Source: Myxococcales bacterium
GTDB lineage: Bacteria; Myxococcota_A; Polyangia; Haliangiales; Haliangiaceae
Reading direction: 5' to 3'
NCBI GenBank assembly: GCA_028287135.1
Contig: JAQBQE010000051.1
Span: 62,001 to 126,000 of the forward strand
DNA length: 64,000 bases
Below are positions 18,191 through 27,076 of the stretch, piece after piece (position 1 is the first letter of the stretch; every line of letters begins with the position of its first letter). The position numbers and the translations under genes are program-made. The notes beneath the pieces are model-generated. The model made no database searches. It saw only the letters and a program-made list of their open reading frames with translations, and was not told where the DNA came from.

Positions 18191-18874
18191 GTGTCCGACG
18201 CAATCGACCGCGTGATCGAGCGCCACGGTGCTGACGCGATCTGCACCACCCTGGCGACGATGATGACGCCCGAACGGATCGCGCGGATCGACACCGTGCT
18301 CGCGCAGCGACTCGGATCGGTGGTGACGATCGTCGAGGACACCTACGATCCGCACAACGCGGCCGCGACGATCCGGACGACCGAGGCGATCGGCCTGCAG
18401 GAGCTCCATGTGATCGAGCCCGGGGATCGGTTCACGGCCTCGGGCGGCGTGACCATGGGATCGCACAAGTGGATCGAGCTCCAGCGCTGGAAGGATCCGG
18501 TCGCGGCGATCCGCGCGTTACAGGCCCGCTCGTTCAAGGTCTACGCAACGCTCCCCGGCGCGCCGCACACGATCGAGGACGTCGATGTCACCACGCCGAT
18601 CGCGGTGGCGTTCGGCAACGAGCACGCCGGCCTGTCCGAGACGGCGATCGCCGCGTGCGACGGCTCGCTCGGCGTCCCGATGTACGGGTTCACGGAGAGC
18701 TACAACCTGAGCGTCACGGTCGCGCTGGCGATGACCCGGATCGCGACCCGGCGGCGCGCCGCGATCGGTTCGGTCGGGGATCTCGCAGAGGAGCGCCGGC
18801 ATCGGCTGCGCGCCCGCTGGTTCGCGCTCAGCGTCCGCAACGTCATCCCGATCCTCGCCCGCACGCTCGGCTGA
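18191..18874 (+). CDS. trmH: tRNA (guanosine(18)-2'-O)-methyltransferase TrmH
   Basis: 227 residues from the GTG at 18191. It is a SpoU/TrmH-family knotted methyltransferase that 2'-O-methylates tRNA. Motif 1 is NAAATIRTTEAIG, motif 2 is VAFGNEHAGLS, and motif 3 is GFTESYNLSVTVAL, which form the SAM-binding trefoil knot. The length is usual for the family, with a basic C-terminal helix. An upstream in-frame GTG at 18182 is possible, but the -10-like TATCGT covers it, so the later GTG is preferred. It is divergent from the PknK-like gene. Confidence 0.9.
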   Translation: MSDAIDRVIERHGADAICTTLATMMTPERIARIDTVLAQRLGSVVTIVEDTYDPHNAAATIRTTEAIGLQELHVIEPGDRFTASGGVTMGSHKWIELQRWKDPVAAIRALQARSFKVYATLPGAPHTIEDVDVTTPIAVAFGNEHAGLSETAIAACDGSLGVPMYGFTESYNLSVTVALAMTRIATRRRAAIGSVGDLAEERRHRLRARWFALSVRNVIPILARTLG

Positions 18875-19022
18875 CCAGGGGCCACGCTCCGTGTCTCGAC
18901 GGACACGCGCGATGTGGCAAACAGGACGCAACCAGGGGAGAATCACCACACCGGAGGCTCCTCTCCGGACCGCGGGCGGTCTCTCGCTTGCACACCCCAC
19001 GGGGATGCCTCCGGGCTCGACG

Positions 19023-21566
19023 ATGAAGATGTGGACACCGTCCCAACAGACGCAGCAGCCCGGCCAGCGGCCGGGGCAGAAGCCCGGCCATCGATCAGGG
19101 CCCGGGCCGAGGCCCGGGTCGAAGCCGCCCAGGCTGCACAAGGCCGCGGCCGGCCCGCGCCGGACCTGGCTGACCGTCCTCAAGTGGGGGCTGATCGTCG
19201 CGTTCTCCGGCCTGGTGCTGCTGGTCGCGACCGCAGCGTTCGTGTTCTGGACGTTCGGTCGCGATCCGAATCTGCCGGACTTCAAGAAGCTGAGCGACTA
19301 TCAGCCGCGCCAGGTCACGACGATCCTCGACGCCAACGACCGCCGGATCGGTGAGATCTACGGTGACACGCGAACGCCCGAGCGCCGCACCTATGTGCCC
19401 TACGACAAGGTGCCGCCGATCGTGTTCGCGTCGTTCATCGCGGCCGAGGACAACAAGTTCTGGACCCACGCCGGTGTCGACTACTGGGGCATGTTCCGCG
19501 CCTTCATCGCGAACATCCGCGCGGGCAAGAAGACCCAGGGCGCGTCGACGATCACCCAGCAGGTCGTGAAGACCTTCCTGCTGACACCTGAGAAGTCGTT
19601 CAAGCGGAAGATCCAGGAGATCATCCTGGCGCGCCGGCTCGAAAAGTCGCTGACGAAGCAGGAGATCCTGACGCTCTACGTGAACCAGATCTACTTCGGT
19701 CACGGGCGCTACGGGATCCAGGAAGCGGCGCGCTACTTCTTCGGCAAGGACGTCGGCCAGCTCAACGCGGGCGAGGCCGCCGTGCTCGCGAGCATGCCGA
19801 AGAAGCCAGAGATCCTCGCGAACGCGCTGCATGGTCTGCACGGTCAGAAGCCGCAGGACGTGAAGGATCGCCAGGTCTACGTGCTGAACCAGCTCGCCGA
19901 GGCTGGCAAGCTGACGAAGCAGGAGGCGCAGAAGTGGATCGATGCGCCGATCCAGATCGTCAAGAACCCGTTCCCCGAGATGAACACGGCACCCGAATGG
20001 GTGAAGCTGGCCGAGGACGAGCTCGCGAAGACGATCGGCAAGGACGCGGTCGTCACGCTCGGTGGCAAGGTCCGGACCACGCTCGATCCGAGCATGCAGA
20101 CGGTCGCGCAGAACGCGCTGCAGAAGGGCCTGCGCGCCGTCGACAAGCGGCAGAAGATCGGTCGCCCGCGACGCACGCTCAAGGCCGAGAAGGTCTCCGA
20201 GGAGGTCGCGCGGCTCGCGAAGAAGCTGCCCAGGGGCGGTCCGCAGGCCAAGGAGATCTACGAATCCGTGGTCACCGCGGTGTTCGACGAGGATCACGAG
20301 GTGGTCGTCGACCTCGGGGACTGGAAGGCCGCCCTCGTACTCGACACCCCCGAGGACGCGCGGTTCAACCCGCCCGAGGACGGGGTGACCAAGAAGCCGA
20401 GCGAGCGGTTCAAGCCGGGCGATGTCGTCGAGGTCACCATCGGGCACGACGATCTCGTCGCGGCGGGAACCGGCGACGAGGGCGACGGCAAGGCGAAGGC
20501 CAAGGCGTCGGGGGCACCGAAGCACGCGAGTCATCGGGTCGCGTTCCCCGCGCCGCCCGAGGGCGCCGTCGTGATCATCGAGACCAAGACCCGCAAGGTT
20601 CGCGCCCTGGTCGGCGGCTATGCGTCGAAGGTCAAGGGACTCAACCGCGCGTTCGCGCTGCGCCAGCCGGGCAGCTCGTTCAAGCCGTTCGTGTACGCGG
20701 CGGCGATCGACTCCGGTCGCTACACGCCGGCGACCACGGTCAACGATGCGCCCGAGCAGTTCGACCTGTGGAAGCCGAAGAACTACGAGACCGGCAAGTT
20801 CGACGGCCCGGTTCTCCTGCGCTACGCACTCGCGAAGTCGATCAACACCGTCGCGATCCGCGTGACCTACGACATGAAGCCAGCGACCATCGCCGCGCTC
20901 GCGAAGCGCATGGGGATCGTGCGCAAGCCGCTGCCCGAGGAGATGTCGATCGCGCTCGGCTCGGGTGAGGTCACGCCGCTCGACATGACCAACGCGATCG
21001 CGACGCTCGCCGCGGGTGGACTTGCTGCGCCGCCGCGGTTCGTCGATGCGATCGACGGCAAGGCCACCCCGCCGTCGAAGACCGAGCAGGTGCTGCGTCC
21101 CGAGGTCGCGTATGTCGTGACCGATATGATGCGATCGGTGGTCGACGAGGGCACCGGGCATCTCGCCAAGTCGCTGAAGATTCCGGTCGCGGGCAAGACC
21201 GGCACGTCGAACGAGGCGCGTGACGTCTGGTTCATGGGGATGACGCCCGACTACGTGATCGGCGTGTGGATCGGGTACGACGAGCCGCGCACGCTCGGTC
21301 GGTCGGAGACCGGCGGCACGACGGCGGTGCCGGTGTTCGTCGACATCGCGAAGGGCATGGCGCTGCCGGCGAAGCAGTTCCCGCGCCCGGCGCACGTCGT
21401 CGAGGCGACGATCGACAAGGCGAGCGGCCTGCTGTCTCCCGAAGGTGCACCGAAGGGCTCGATGCGGACCGAGGTGTTCCTCGAGGGCACGGCCCCGACG
21501 GAGTACGCGGCCAAGCCCGGTGACGTCACCGACGACAACGTCGTCACGGGCGAGTACCCGGACTGA
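19023..21566 (+). CDS. mrcA: Penicillin-binding protein 1A (bifunctional transglycosylase/transpeptidase)
   Basis: 847 residues. A Gln/Pro/Gly-rich cytoplasmic tail (1-45) and a membrane anchor (about 55-80) precede the GT51 domain: AAEDNKFWTHAGVD with the catalytic Glu, GASTITQQVVKTFLL and RRLEKSLTKQEILTLYVNQIYFG broken by usual spacing. A linker/OB-like region follows, then the transpeptidase with SxxK in QPGSSFKPF, SxN in KSINTVA and KTGTSNEA. It polymerises and cross-links peptidoglycan. The start is uncertain (ATG 19005, 19023 or 19029). The 14-mer GTGGACACCGTCCC at 19031-19044 inside the first codons equals the core of the interspersed repeat at 59447-59466. Confidence 0.92.
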   Translation: MKMWTPSQQTQQPGQRPGQKPGHRSGPGPRPGSKPPRLHKAAAGPRRTWLTVLKWGLIVAFSGLVLLVATAAFVFWTFGRDPNLPDFKKLSDYQPRQVTTILDANDRRIGEIYGDTRTPERRTYVPYDKVPPIVFASFIAAEDNKFWTHAGVDYWGMFRAFIANIRAGKKTQGASTITQQVVKTFLLTPEKSFKRKIQEIILARRLEKSLTKQEILTLYVNQIYFGHGRYGIQEAARYFFGKDVGQLNAGEAAVLASMPKKPEILANALHGLHGQKPQDVKDRQVYVLNQLAEAGKLTKQEAQKWIDAPIQIVKNPFPEMNTAPEWVKLAEDELAKTIGKDAVVTLGGKVRTTLDPSMQTVAQNALQKGLRAVDKRQKIGRPRRTLKAEKVSEEVARLAKKLPRGGPQAKEIYESVVTAVFDEDHEVVVDLGDWKAALVLDTPEDARFNPPEDGVTKKPSERFKPGDVVEVTIGHDDLVAAGTGDEGDGKAKAKASGAPKHASHRVAFPAPPEGAVVIIETKTRKVRALVGGYASKVKGLNRAFALRQPGSSFKPFVYAAAIDSGRYTPATTVNDAPEQFDLWKPKNYETGKFDGPVLLRYALAKSINTVAIRVTYDMKPATIAALAKRMGIVRKPLPEEMSIALGSGEVTPLDMTNAIATLAAGGLAAPPRFVDAIDGKATPPSKTEQVLRPEVAYVVTDMMRSVVDEGTGHLAKSLKIPVAGKTGTSNEARDVWFMGMTPDYVIGVWIGYDEPRTLGRSETGGTTAVPVFVDIAKGMALPAKQFPRPAHVVEATIDKASGLLSPEGAPKGSMRTEVFLEGTAPTEYAAKPGDVTDDNVVTGEYPD

Positions 21567-21577
21567 GCCGGAGCTCC

Positions 21578-22576
21578 ATGGACCGCGTGTTGGCCCGCGC
21601 AGCGCTGGGCGCCGTTCTCGTGCTGGCTGCGCCCGCGCTCGCGGAACCGCGTGCCGACTATTTCTCGCGCCTCGCCGCGGCTGTTCGCTCGGGCCTCGAG
21701 GAAGCGGTGGTCGCCCGCGCCCCCAGGCTCGTGCCGCCGACGCCGATCAAGGTCACGTGGAAGGCGGTGCGCGTCGGTTCGCTCGATCTCGGAGCACCGC
21801 TCGTCGCGCTGACCGCCGGCGATCTCGATCGCGATGGCAAGAGCGAGCTCTACGCGGTGACGTCGCGCGAGGTGATCGCGTTCGCGCTCGACCAGCGCAA
21901 GATCAAGGAGCTCGGACGCGTCGCATTTGGCGGTGATCGCGCGGCCCTGTCGCCACGCGAGGTGATCGGGACCGCGGTCGTCGATGGCAGCGAGCTCGTC
22001 GCAGGCGTCTCGTCGTGGGCGAAGGAGCTGCGCGTCGGCTGGCAGGGCAAGGTGCTGGTCGCGCAGCCGGGCGGCGCTGGCTTCCTCCAGTGCCCCGGAG
22101 AACGCGCGGCGCTGTCGCCGGGACGCAATCACTTCGGCGACCCGCTGGCGCCGGTCCATGGCGTGCGCTGCCGCGATGACCTGTTCGATGCAGAGGGGCA
22201 TCCGCTGCGCGTGCGTGCCGCGCTCGCCGGGACCAGGCTCGCGATCACGGTCGCGCGCTGCTCCGTCGCGGGTGCGTGCGAGCCGGCGGGAACCTACGAG
22301 TACAAGGACTACGGTGTCGCGTTCGAGCTCGCGGATCTCGACCGTAACGGAACGCCCGAGCTGATCGTCTCCGGTGCGGGAGCCCCCGGTGATCCGGATG
22401 CGATCAAGGTGATCGGGCTCGGCGGTGAGGACAAGAAGGGCCTGTTCCGCCACCGCTTCAACGGCGGCGTCGCCGGCCTCGCCGTGCTTGACAGCGACGG
22501 CGATGGCGCGATGGAGCTGGTCGCGGCGGTGCGCCTCGTCGGCGCCACGCGCGTCGACCTGTGGAGATTCAATTGA
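21578..22576 (+). CDS. Exported protein with FG-GAP/VCBS-like Asp-rich repeats
   Basis: 332 residues with a signal peptide (ending ALAEP). It contains three Asp-rich calcium-loop-type motifs, DLDRDGKSEL, DLDRNGTPEL and DSDGDGAMEL, typical of FG-GAP/VCBS beta-propeller repeats, separated by about 165 and 60 residues. Only a few blades are visible, so it may be a partial propeller. The enzymatic role, if any, is unknown. It starts 11 bp after the PBP1A stop, and its TGA overlaps the TTG start of the next gene (TTGA), placing it in an operon with a solute-binding protein and a histidine kinase. Confidence 0.75.
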   Translation: MDRVLARAALGAVLVLAAPALAEPRADYFSRLAAAVRSGLEEAVVARAPRLVPPTPIKVTWKAVRVGSLDLGAPLVALTAGDLDRDGKSELYAVTSREVIAFALDQRKIKELGRVAFGGDRAALSPREVIGTAVVDGSELVAGVSSWAKELRVGWQGKVLVAQPGGAGFLQCPGERAALSPGRNHFGDPLAPVHGVRCRDDLFDAEGHPLRVRAALAGTRLAITVARCSVAGACEPAGTYEYKDYGVAFELADLDRNGTPELIVSGAGAPGDPDAIKVIGLGGEDKKGLFRHRFNGGVAGLAVLDSDGDGAMELVAAVRLVGATRVDLWRFN

Positions 22577-24051
22577 GGCGCGCGCTGCTCGCGCTGCTCG
22601 CGTGCACCACGCTCGTCCACGCGGAGAGCCGGCCGCGCTACGGCGGTGCGGTCGAGGGCGCACTGCTCGGCGCACCGGTCACGCTCGATCCTGCGATCGC
22701 GCAGGTCCACGCCGAGCTCACCGCGATCGATCTGATCTACGACACGCTGTACCGGATCGGACCCGACGGCATCGTGCAGCCGCACCTCGCGCTCGCCGCG
22801 CCGGTCCTCGACGCAGGGCGAGCGCGCATCACGATCCGCAGCGGCGTGAAGTTCCACGACGGGTCAGATCTGACGGCGGCCGATGTGGCAGCGACGCTCG
22901 AGCGGGTGCGCGTGACCCCGGCGAACCGGTGGATCGTCTCCCCGATCAGCGCGATCCGCGTCGACGGTGACGTCGTCGAGCTCACGCTCAAGGGCCCGGT
23001 CGCCGAGCTGACGACGCTGCTCGCGCTGCCGGCGACCGCGATCACGCGGAGCGGGAAGCCTCCCGGCGAGCGTCCCGTCGGGTCCGGCCCGTTCAAGGTC
23101 GACGCGTTCGATCGCAAGGCCAGACGGCTGATGCTCGCCGCGTTCGACGGCCACTTCGCGGGGCGGCCGTACCTCGATCAGCTCAGCCTGCGCTGGTACG
23201 ACACCCCCGACGCTGAAGCCCGTCAGTTCGAGCGCGGTACGGCACACCTGTCCGCGCGCGGAGTCGCCGCGTTCACCGGCGCGCAACCGAAGTACCGGGC
23301 CGAGGACGTCGAGGGTCCGGCGGCGCTGCTCGTGTTCGTCGGGTTCGGGCGTGCGCACATGGACGTCACTGCCGATCGCAACTTCCGCCGCGCGCTCGAT
23401 CTCTCGCTGTCCCGCGGCGCGCTGGTCTCCGTCGGCTCGGGCGAGCGGGTGACGCCGTCGCGCCTGCCGGTTCCCGTCGAGGCCGGTGCCAGCGTGCTCG
23501 ATGTGGCGGGGCGCGCCGACGACCTCGTCCGCGCCAGGGCGGCGCTCACCGCGGCGGCCGCGACGGTCAAGGCGCTCGATCCATCGCGGCTGGCTGCGCT
23601 CAAGCTCGAGATCCTCATCGAGGACACCCGGCCTGACGATCGCGAGGTCGCCGAGCGGGTGGCGTATGCGCTCACCAAGCTCGGCATCGCGTCCGCGATC
23701 ACGGCCGTGCCGGCCGCCACCCTGCGCGATCGCGTGAAGAAGGGCGACTGCGACCTGTGGATCGGTCAGCTCGCTGCTCCGGTCAGCGCCGCCACGGCAT
23801 GGTGGGGCGCGGCGTTCTCGATCGCGAACGATCCGTGGGCCGAGCAGCAGCTCGCGACCGGAACGCTCGATCGCGCCGCCGCGGCGAAGGTGTTCGCCGA
23901 GCGTCTCCCGATCGTGCCGCTCGTGTTTCGCGCGGTCCGGATCTGGCATCGCAGTGACGTGCGCGGGCTCGGCTTCGACGCCAGCGGGCGGCCGAGCTAC
24001 GCCGACCTGTTCCTGTTCGGCGATCCGACCCGGTCCAAGGGCAAGCCATGA
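22573..24051 (+). CDS. Family 5 extracellular solute-binding protein (peptide/nickel type), orphan
   Basis: 492 residues. The TTG at 22573 is preferred over the GTG at 22561 because GGAG sits 6 nt upstream and it makes the usual TTGA overlap with the preceding stop. A signal peptide (LRRALLALLACTTLVHAE) is followed by the SBP_bac_5 fold: GGAVEGALLGAPVTLDPA, IYDTLYRIGPDGIVQPHLA, RITIRSGVKFHDGSDLTAADV and RPVGSGPFKV. No permease or ATPase genes are nearby. Instead the gene overlaps an NtrY-like sensor kinase by ATGA, so it may act as a periplasmic ligand sensor for that kinase. The ligand is unknown. Confidence 0.85.
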   Translation: MRRALLALLACTTLVHAESRPRYGGAVEGALLGAPVTLDPAIAQVHAELTAIDLIYDTLYRIGPDGIVQPHLALAAPVLDAGRARITIRSGVKFHDGSDLTAADVAATLERVRVTPANRWIVSPISAIRVDGDVVELTLKGPVAELTTLLALPATAITRSGKPPGERPVGSGPFKVDAFDRKARRLMLAAFDGHFAGRPYLDQLSLRWYDTPDAEARQFERGTAHLSARGVAAFTGAQPKYRAEDVEGPAALLVFVGFGRAHMDVTADRNFRRALDLSLSRGALVSVGSGERVTPSRLPVPVEAGASVLDVAGRADDLVRARAALTAAAATVKALDPSRLAALKLEILIEDTRPDDREVAERVAYALTKLGIASAITAVPAATLRDRVKKGDCDLWIGQLAAPVSAATAWWGAAFSIANDPWAEQQLATGTLDRAAAAKVFAERLPIVPLVFRAVRIWHRSDVRGLGFDASGRPSYADLFLFGDPTRSKGKP

Positions 24052-25781
24052 AGCTGCGCGGCCGGTTCACGCTGACGCTCGCGCTCGCCGCGCTCGTCCC
24101 GATCTCGGTCGCGGCGGTGGTCACCCGCGAGGTGATCGCGTCGAGCTACCGCAGCGATTACGAGGACAATCGCCGGATCGCCGAGGCATCGGTGCACCGC
24201 GAGGTCGCACGCCTGAGCTCGCAGGTGTCCGAAGCATCCTCCTCGCTGGCGGACGATCACTATCCGTTCGTCGGCGTGCTGCTCGGCGAGCTCGCGAAGG
24301 GCACGCTGCGCGACGGCCGCGTGCTGAAGGGCCTGCGCGAGCAGGGCGGGCAGGTGATGCGCGGGCTCTCGATGCACGTCCTCACCGTGACCGGCCCCGA
24401 CGACGTCGTGCTGATCACGCCGCACTACCGGGATGCGACGGACGACGTCAATGCGCAGGTTCGTCAACGCGCGATCAAGACCGGCGGCGCCCCGTACTTC
24501 GTCAACGATCAGGTCCGCGTCGGCCCGACGGTCGAGACCGTGCTCGTCGCGCAGTCCGCGCACCTCGCGCGCAAGGATGGCTACACCGTCGCGCTATGGG
24601 CCGGCCGCAAGGTCACCGCGGATCTGCTCGACACCGTCCGGCGACCCGGCGTCGATGCGCGGGTCGTCGATCCGACCGGTCGCACCATCCTTCCCCCGGT
24701 CGGCAAGGACTGGGCGAGCCTGACCAAGGATCCCCCGCTGCGCATCGGCCTCCCCGGGCCCGACGGTGTGGACGTCGCGCTGATCGAGGTCGCGGTCTCG
24801 GACCGGAATCTCGATCAGGTGTTGCGCAAGCTGACGTTGACGTCCGCGGGGCTCGCGCTCGGAGCGCTCGGCGCCGTGGTGTTGATCGGCCTGCTCGTCG
24901 CCCGCCGGACGGCTCGTGATCTCGACCGCCTCGTCGAGGGCTCGCTCGCCGCCGCCCGTGGCGATCTCGATCACCGCGTGCCGGTCCGCAGCAAGGACGA
25001 GATCGGCGCCGTGGCGAACGCGTTCAACTTCATGATGGAGGATCTGCGGGCCTCCAAGGAGCGCCTCGTCATCGCGGAGCGGATCGCGGCGTGGCAGGAG
25101 ATCGCGCGCCGGCTCGCGCACGAGATCAAGAATCCGCTGACGCCGATCCAGATGGCGATGGATACGCTGCGCAAGACCTGGAAGAAGCAGCACCCCGACT
25201 TCTCCGAGATCCTCGAGGAATCGACGACCACCGTGCTGCAGGAGGCAGATCGCCTGAAGCACATCGTCTCCGAGTTCTCGGACTTCGCGCGGATGCCCAA
25301 GCCCGAGTTCGGCCGGATCGACCTCAACGACGTGATCCGCTCGGCGGTGGGCCTCTACACCGGGGCCGCGCCGGTCGAGATGAAGCTCGCCGACACGTTG
25401 CCCGAGCTCGACGCCGACAAGAACCAGGTCAACCAGGTCGTCCTGAACCTCGTCGAGAACGCCCGGGATGCGATCAGCAAGCGGGAGGGCGGTCAGATCA
25501 TGGTCAGCACGAAGCTTGGCGAGGCCGGGGACCGTGCGCGGCTCGTGGTCGAGGACAACGGGCCAGGCGTCCCGGGCGAGCTCAAGGACAAGGTGTTCGC
25601 TCCGTACTTCACGACGAAGCACGCGAAGGGCGGCACCGGCCTCGGACTCGCGATCGTCCATCGCATCGTGTCGGATCACGGCGGCCGGATCATCGTCACC
25701 GATGCGAAGGGTGGGGGAGCACGGTTCACGATCGAGCTGCCGCTGCGCAACGGCGCGGCCCTGCTCGCCTCGAGGATCTGA
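24048..25781 (+). CDS. NtrY-like sensor histidine kinase
   Basis: 577 residues. An N-terminal membrane helix (about 8-27), a periplasmic sensor region (30-260), a second helix (265-285), a HAMP linker (DLDHRVPVRSKDEIG, about 290-335) and a histidine kinase core. The phospho-accepting His is about residue 358 in RRLAHEIKNPLTPIQ. The ATPase has N box LNLVENARDAI, G1 VEDNGPGVP, F box FAPYFTTK and G2 GGTGLGLAIVH. The AWQEIARRLAHEIKNPLTP signature is NtrY-type. The ATG overlaps the upstream solute-binding-protein stop (ATGA). No response regulator gene is adjacent, so its partner must lie elsewhere. Confidence 0.9.
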   Translation: MKLRGRFTLTLALAALVPISVAAVVTREVIASSYRSDYEDNRRIAEASVHREVARLSSQVSEASSSLADDHYPFVGVLLGELAKGTLRDGRVLKGLREQGGQVMRGLSMHVLTVTGPDDVVLITPHYRDATDDVNAQVRQRAIKTGGAPYFVNDQVRVGPTVETVLVAQSAHLARKDGYTVALWAGRKVTADLLDTVRRPGVDARVVDPTGRTILPPVGKDWASLTKDPPLRIGLPGPDGVDVALIEVAVSDRNLDQVLRKLTLTSAGLALGALGAVVLIGLLVARRTARDLDRLVEGSLAAARGDLDHRVPVRSKDEIGAVANAFNFMMEDLRASKERLVIAERIAAWQEIARRLAHEIKNPLTPIQMAMDTLRKTWKKQHPDFSEILEESTTTVLQEADRLKHIVSEFSDFARMPKPEFGRIDLNDVIRSAVGLYTGAAPVEMKLADTLPELDADKNQVNQVVLNLVENARDAISKREGGQIMVSTKLGEAGDRARLVVEDNGPGVPGELKDKVFAPYFTTKHAKGGTGLGLAIVHRIVSDHGGRIIVTDAKGGGARFTIELPLRNGAALLASRI

Positions 25782-25840
25782 GCATGTAAACCAACGTGTC
25801 AGGCAGGCCGCGGTCCTCGGGAGCGGCTAGAGTGCGGCGC

Positions 25841-26869
25841 ATGAAGAAGCTGTTGTTCGCGTCCCTGCTATCGATGTCCGTGGTCACGACGGCCTGCAAG
25901 AAGGAAGAGTCCGCGCCGAAGGCGGATCCAGCACCGACCACGCCGACCGCGCCGGTCGCGCCCGTCACGCCGACCGTCGACGCCGGACCGACGGATACCG
26001 AGAAGGTCGCCGCCGCCATGAAGAAGGCGGATGACGAGGCGGCCGCGGAGAAGACGCGGTGGACGCCCGAGCTCGAGAAGCAGGCCGTGGCGCTCCGCGA
26101 TGCCAAGTACCCGGATGCGAAGGCCGCGCTGACCGCGATGCTCGCGAGCCCGCACCGGATGCCGGCGCACAAGGATCGCGATGCGGCTCGTCACCCGGTC
26201 GAGACGCTGACGTTCTTCGGGATGACCCCGACGTCCACCGTCGTCGAGCTCGGTGCCGGTGGCGGCTGGTACACGGAGCTGCTCGCGCCTGTGCTCGCGC
26301 CCAAGGGCAAGCTGATCGTTGCGGGGCCGGCCACCGAGGGGCCCGCGGACAAGATGTCCACCGTCTATGGCAAGCGCCTCGATCAGTTCCTCGCGAAGTC
26401 GCCGGAGCTGTTCGGCAAGGTCGAGCGCATGTCGATTCCGGAGACCGGCGAGATCAAGATCGCCCCGGATGCCAGCGCTGACCTCGTGCTGTCGATCCGC
26501 GAGATGCATAACTGGCAGCGCAACGGCAAGGTCGACGCGTACCTCGCCGCGGTTCACGCAGCGCTCAAGGACGGCGGGACGTTCGGCCTGGTGGCGCATC
26601 GCGCAAAGCCCGGGACCAAGGGCGAGGACACCGTGAAGAGCGGCTACCTCGCCGAGGACTGGGTGATCGAGCGGGTCAAGGCGGCGGGCTTCGAGCTCGT
26701 CGAGAAGTCCGAGGTCAACGCGAACCCGAAGGACACCAAGGACTACGAGAACGGCGTGTGGACGCTGCCGCCGAACCTGCGCGAAGGCGACAAGGATCGC
26801 GCGAAGTACCAGGCGATCGGCGAGAGCGATCGGATGACGCTGAAGTTCAAGAAGATCGCGAAGAAGTAG
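25841..26869 (+). CDS. Lipoprotein-like SAM-dependent methyltransferase
   Basis: 342 residues. The N-terminus looks like a lipoprotein signal (MKKLLFASLLSMSVVTTACKK), followed by a Pro/Thr/Ala/Val-rich linker and a class I methyltransferase fold: motif I VVELGAGGGWYTELLAP, then GKLIVAG, an acidic segment DLVLSIREMHNW and C-terminal strands. Homologues with signal peptides exist in myxobacteria and other proteobacteria and often act, or are annotated, as predicted methyltransferases. An exported SAM enzyme is puzzling because SAM is cytosolic, so the activity is uncertain. The ATG is supported by TAGAGT 7 nt upstream. Confidence 0.8.
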   Translation: MKKLLFASLLSMSVVTTACKKEESAPKADPAPTTPTAPVAPVTPTVDAGPTDTEKVAAAMKKADDEAAAEKTRWTPELEKQAVALRDAKYPDAKAALTAMLASPHRMPAHKDRDAARHPVETLTFFGMTPTSTVVELGAGGGWYTELLAPVLAPKGKLIVAGPATEGPADKMSTVYGKRLDQFLAKSPELFGKVERMSIPETGEIKIAPDASADLVLSIREMHNWQRNGKVDAYLAAVHAALKDGGTFGLVAHRAKPGTKGEDTVKSGYLAEDWVIERVKAAGFELVEKSEVNANPKDTKDYENGVWTLPPNLREGDKDRAKYQAIGESDRMTLKFKKIAKK

Positions 26870-26996
26870 CCCAGCGCGAGCGCCACAGCGCGAGGGCGCC
26901 GGCGGCGATCTCGATCACGGCGGCGGGCAACCAGAACGCCGTGTCGTAGCCGGCGACCCCGAGACTGGCGGCGGGGACGTAGCCCGGCCCGGAGCC
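26868..26996 (-). pseudogene. Possible membrane-transporter C-terminal remnant
   Basis: In the 207-bp gap before dapA, the minus strand encodes GYDTAFWLPAAVIEIAAGAL followed by ALWRSRWA. This is a typical final transmembrane helix with a basic end, like the last segment of major-facilitator or related transporters. No upstream part of such a gene is present, since the dapA promoter lies there, so this would be a decayed fragment. It could also be a chance hydrophobic frame in GC-rich DNA. Confidence 0.3.
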
Positions 26997-27027
26997 ATGG
27001 GATCCCGCGCACATGCGTCCGAATGCC

Positions 27028-27056
27028 TTCACACCGACGAGCGTTACAGGTATGAG
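27028..27056 (+). promoter_or_regulatory. Candidate sigma-70-type promoter for dapAB
   Basis: TTCACA (27028-27033) and TATGAG (27051-27056) are separated by exactly 17 bp. An RBS-like GAGGGG (27067-27072) follows, 4 nt before the dapA ATG. The -35 hexamer matches the consensus at 5 of 6 positions and the -10 at 4 of 6. Confidence 0.55.
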
Positions 27057-27076
27057 GACGTAAGCAGAGGGGATCC

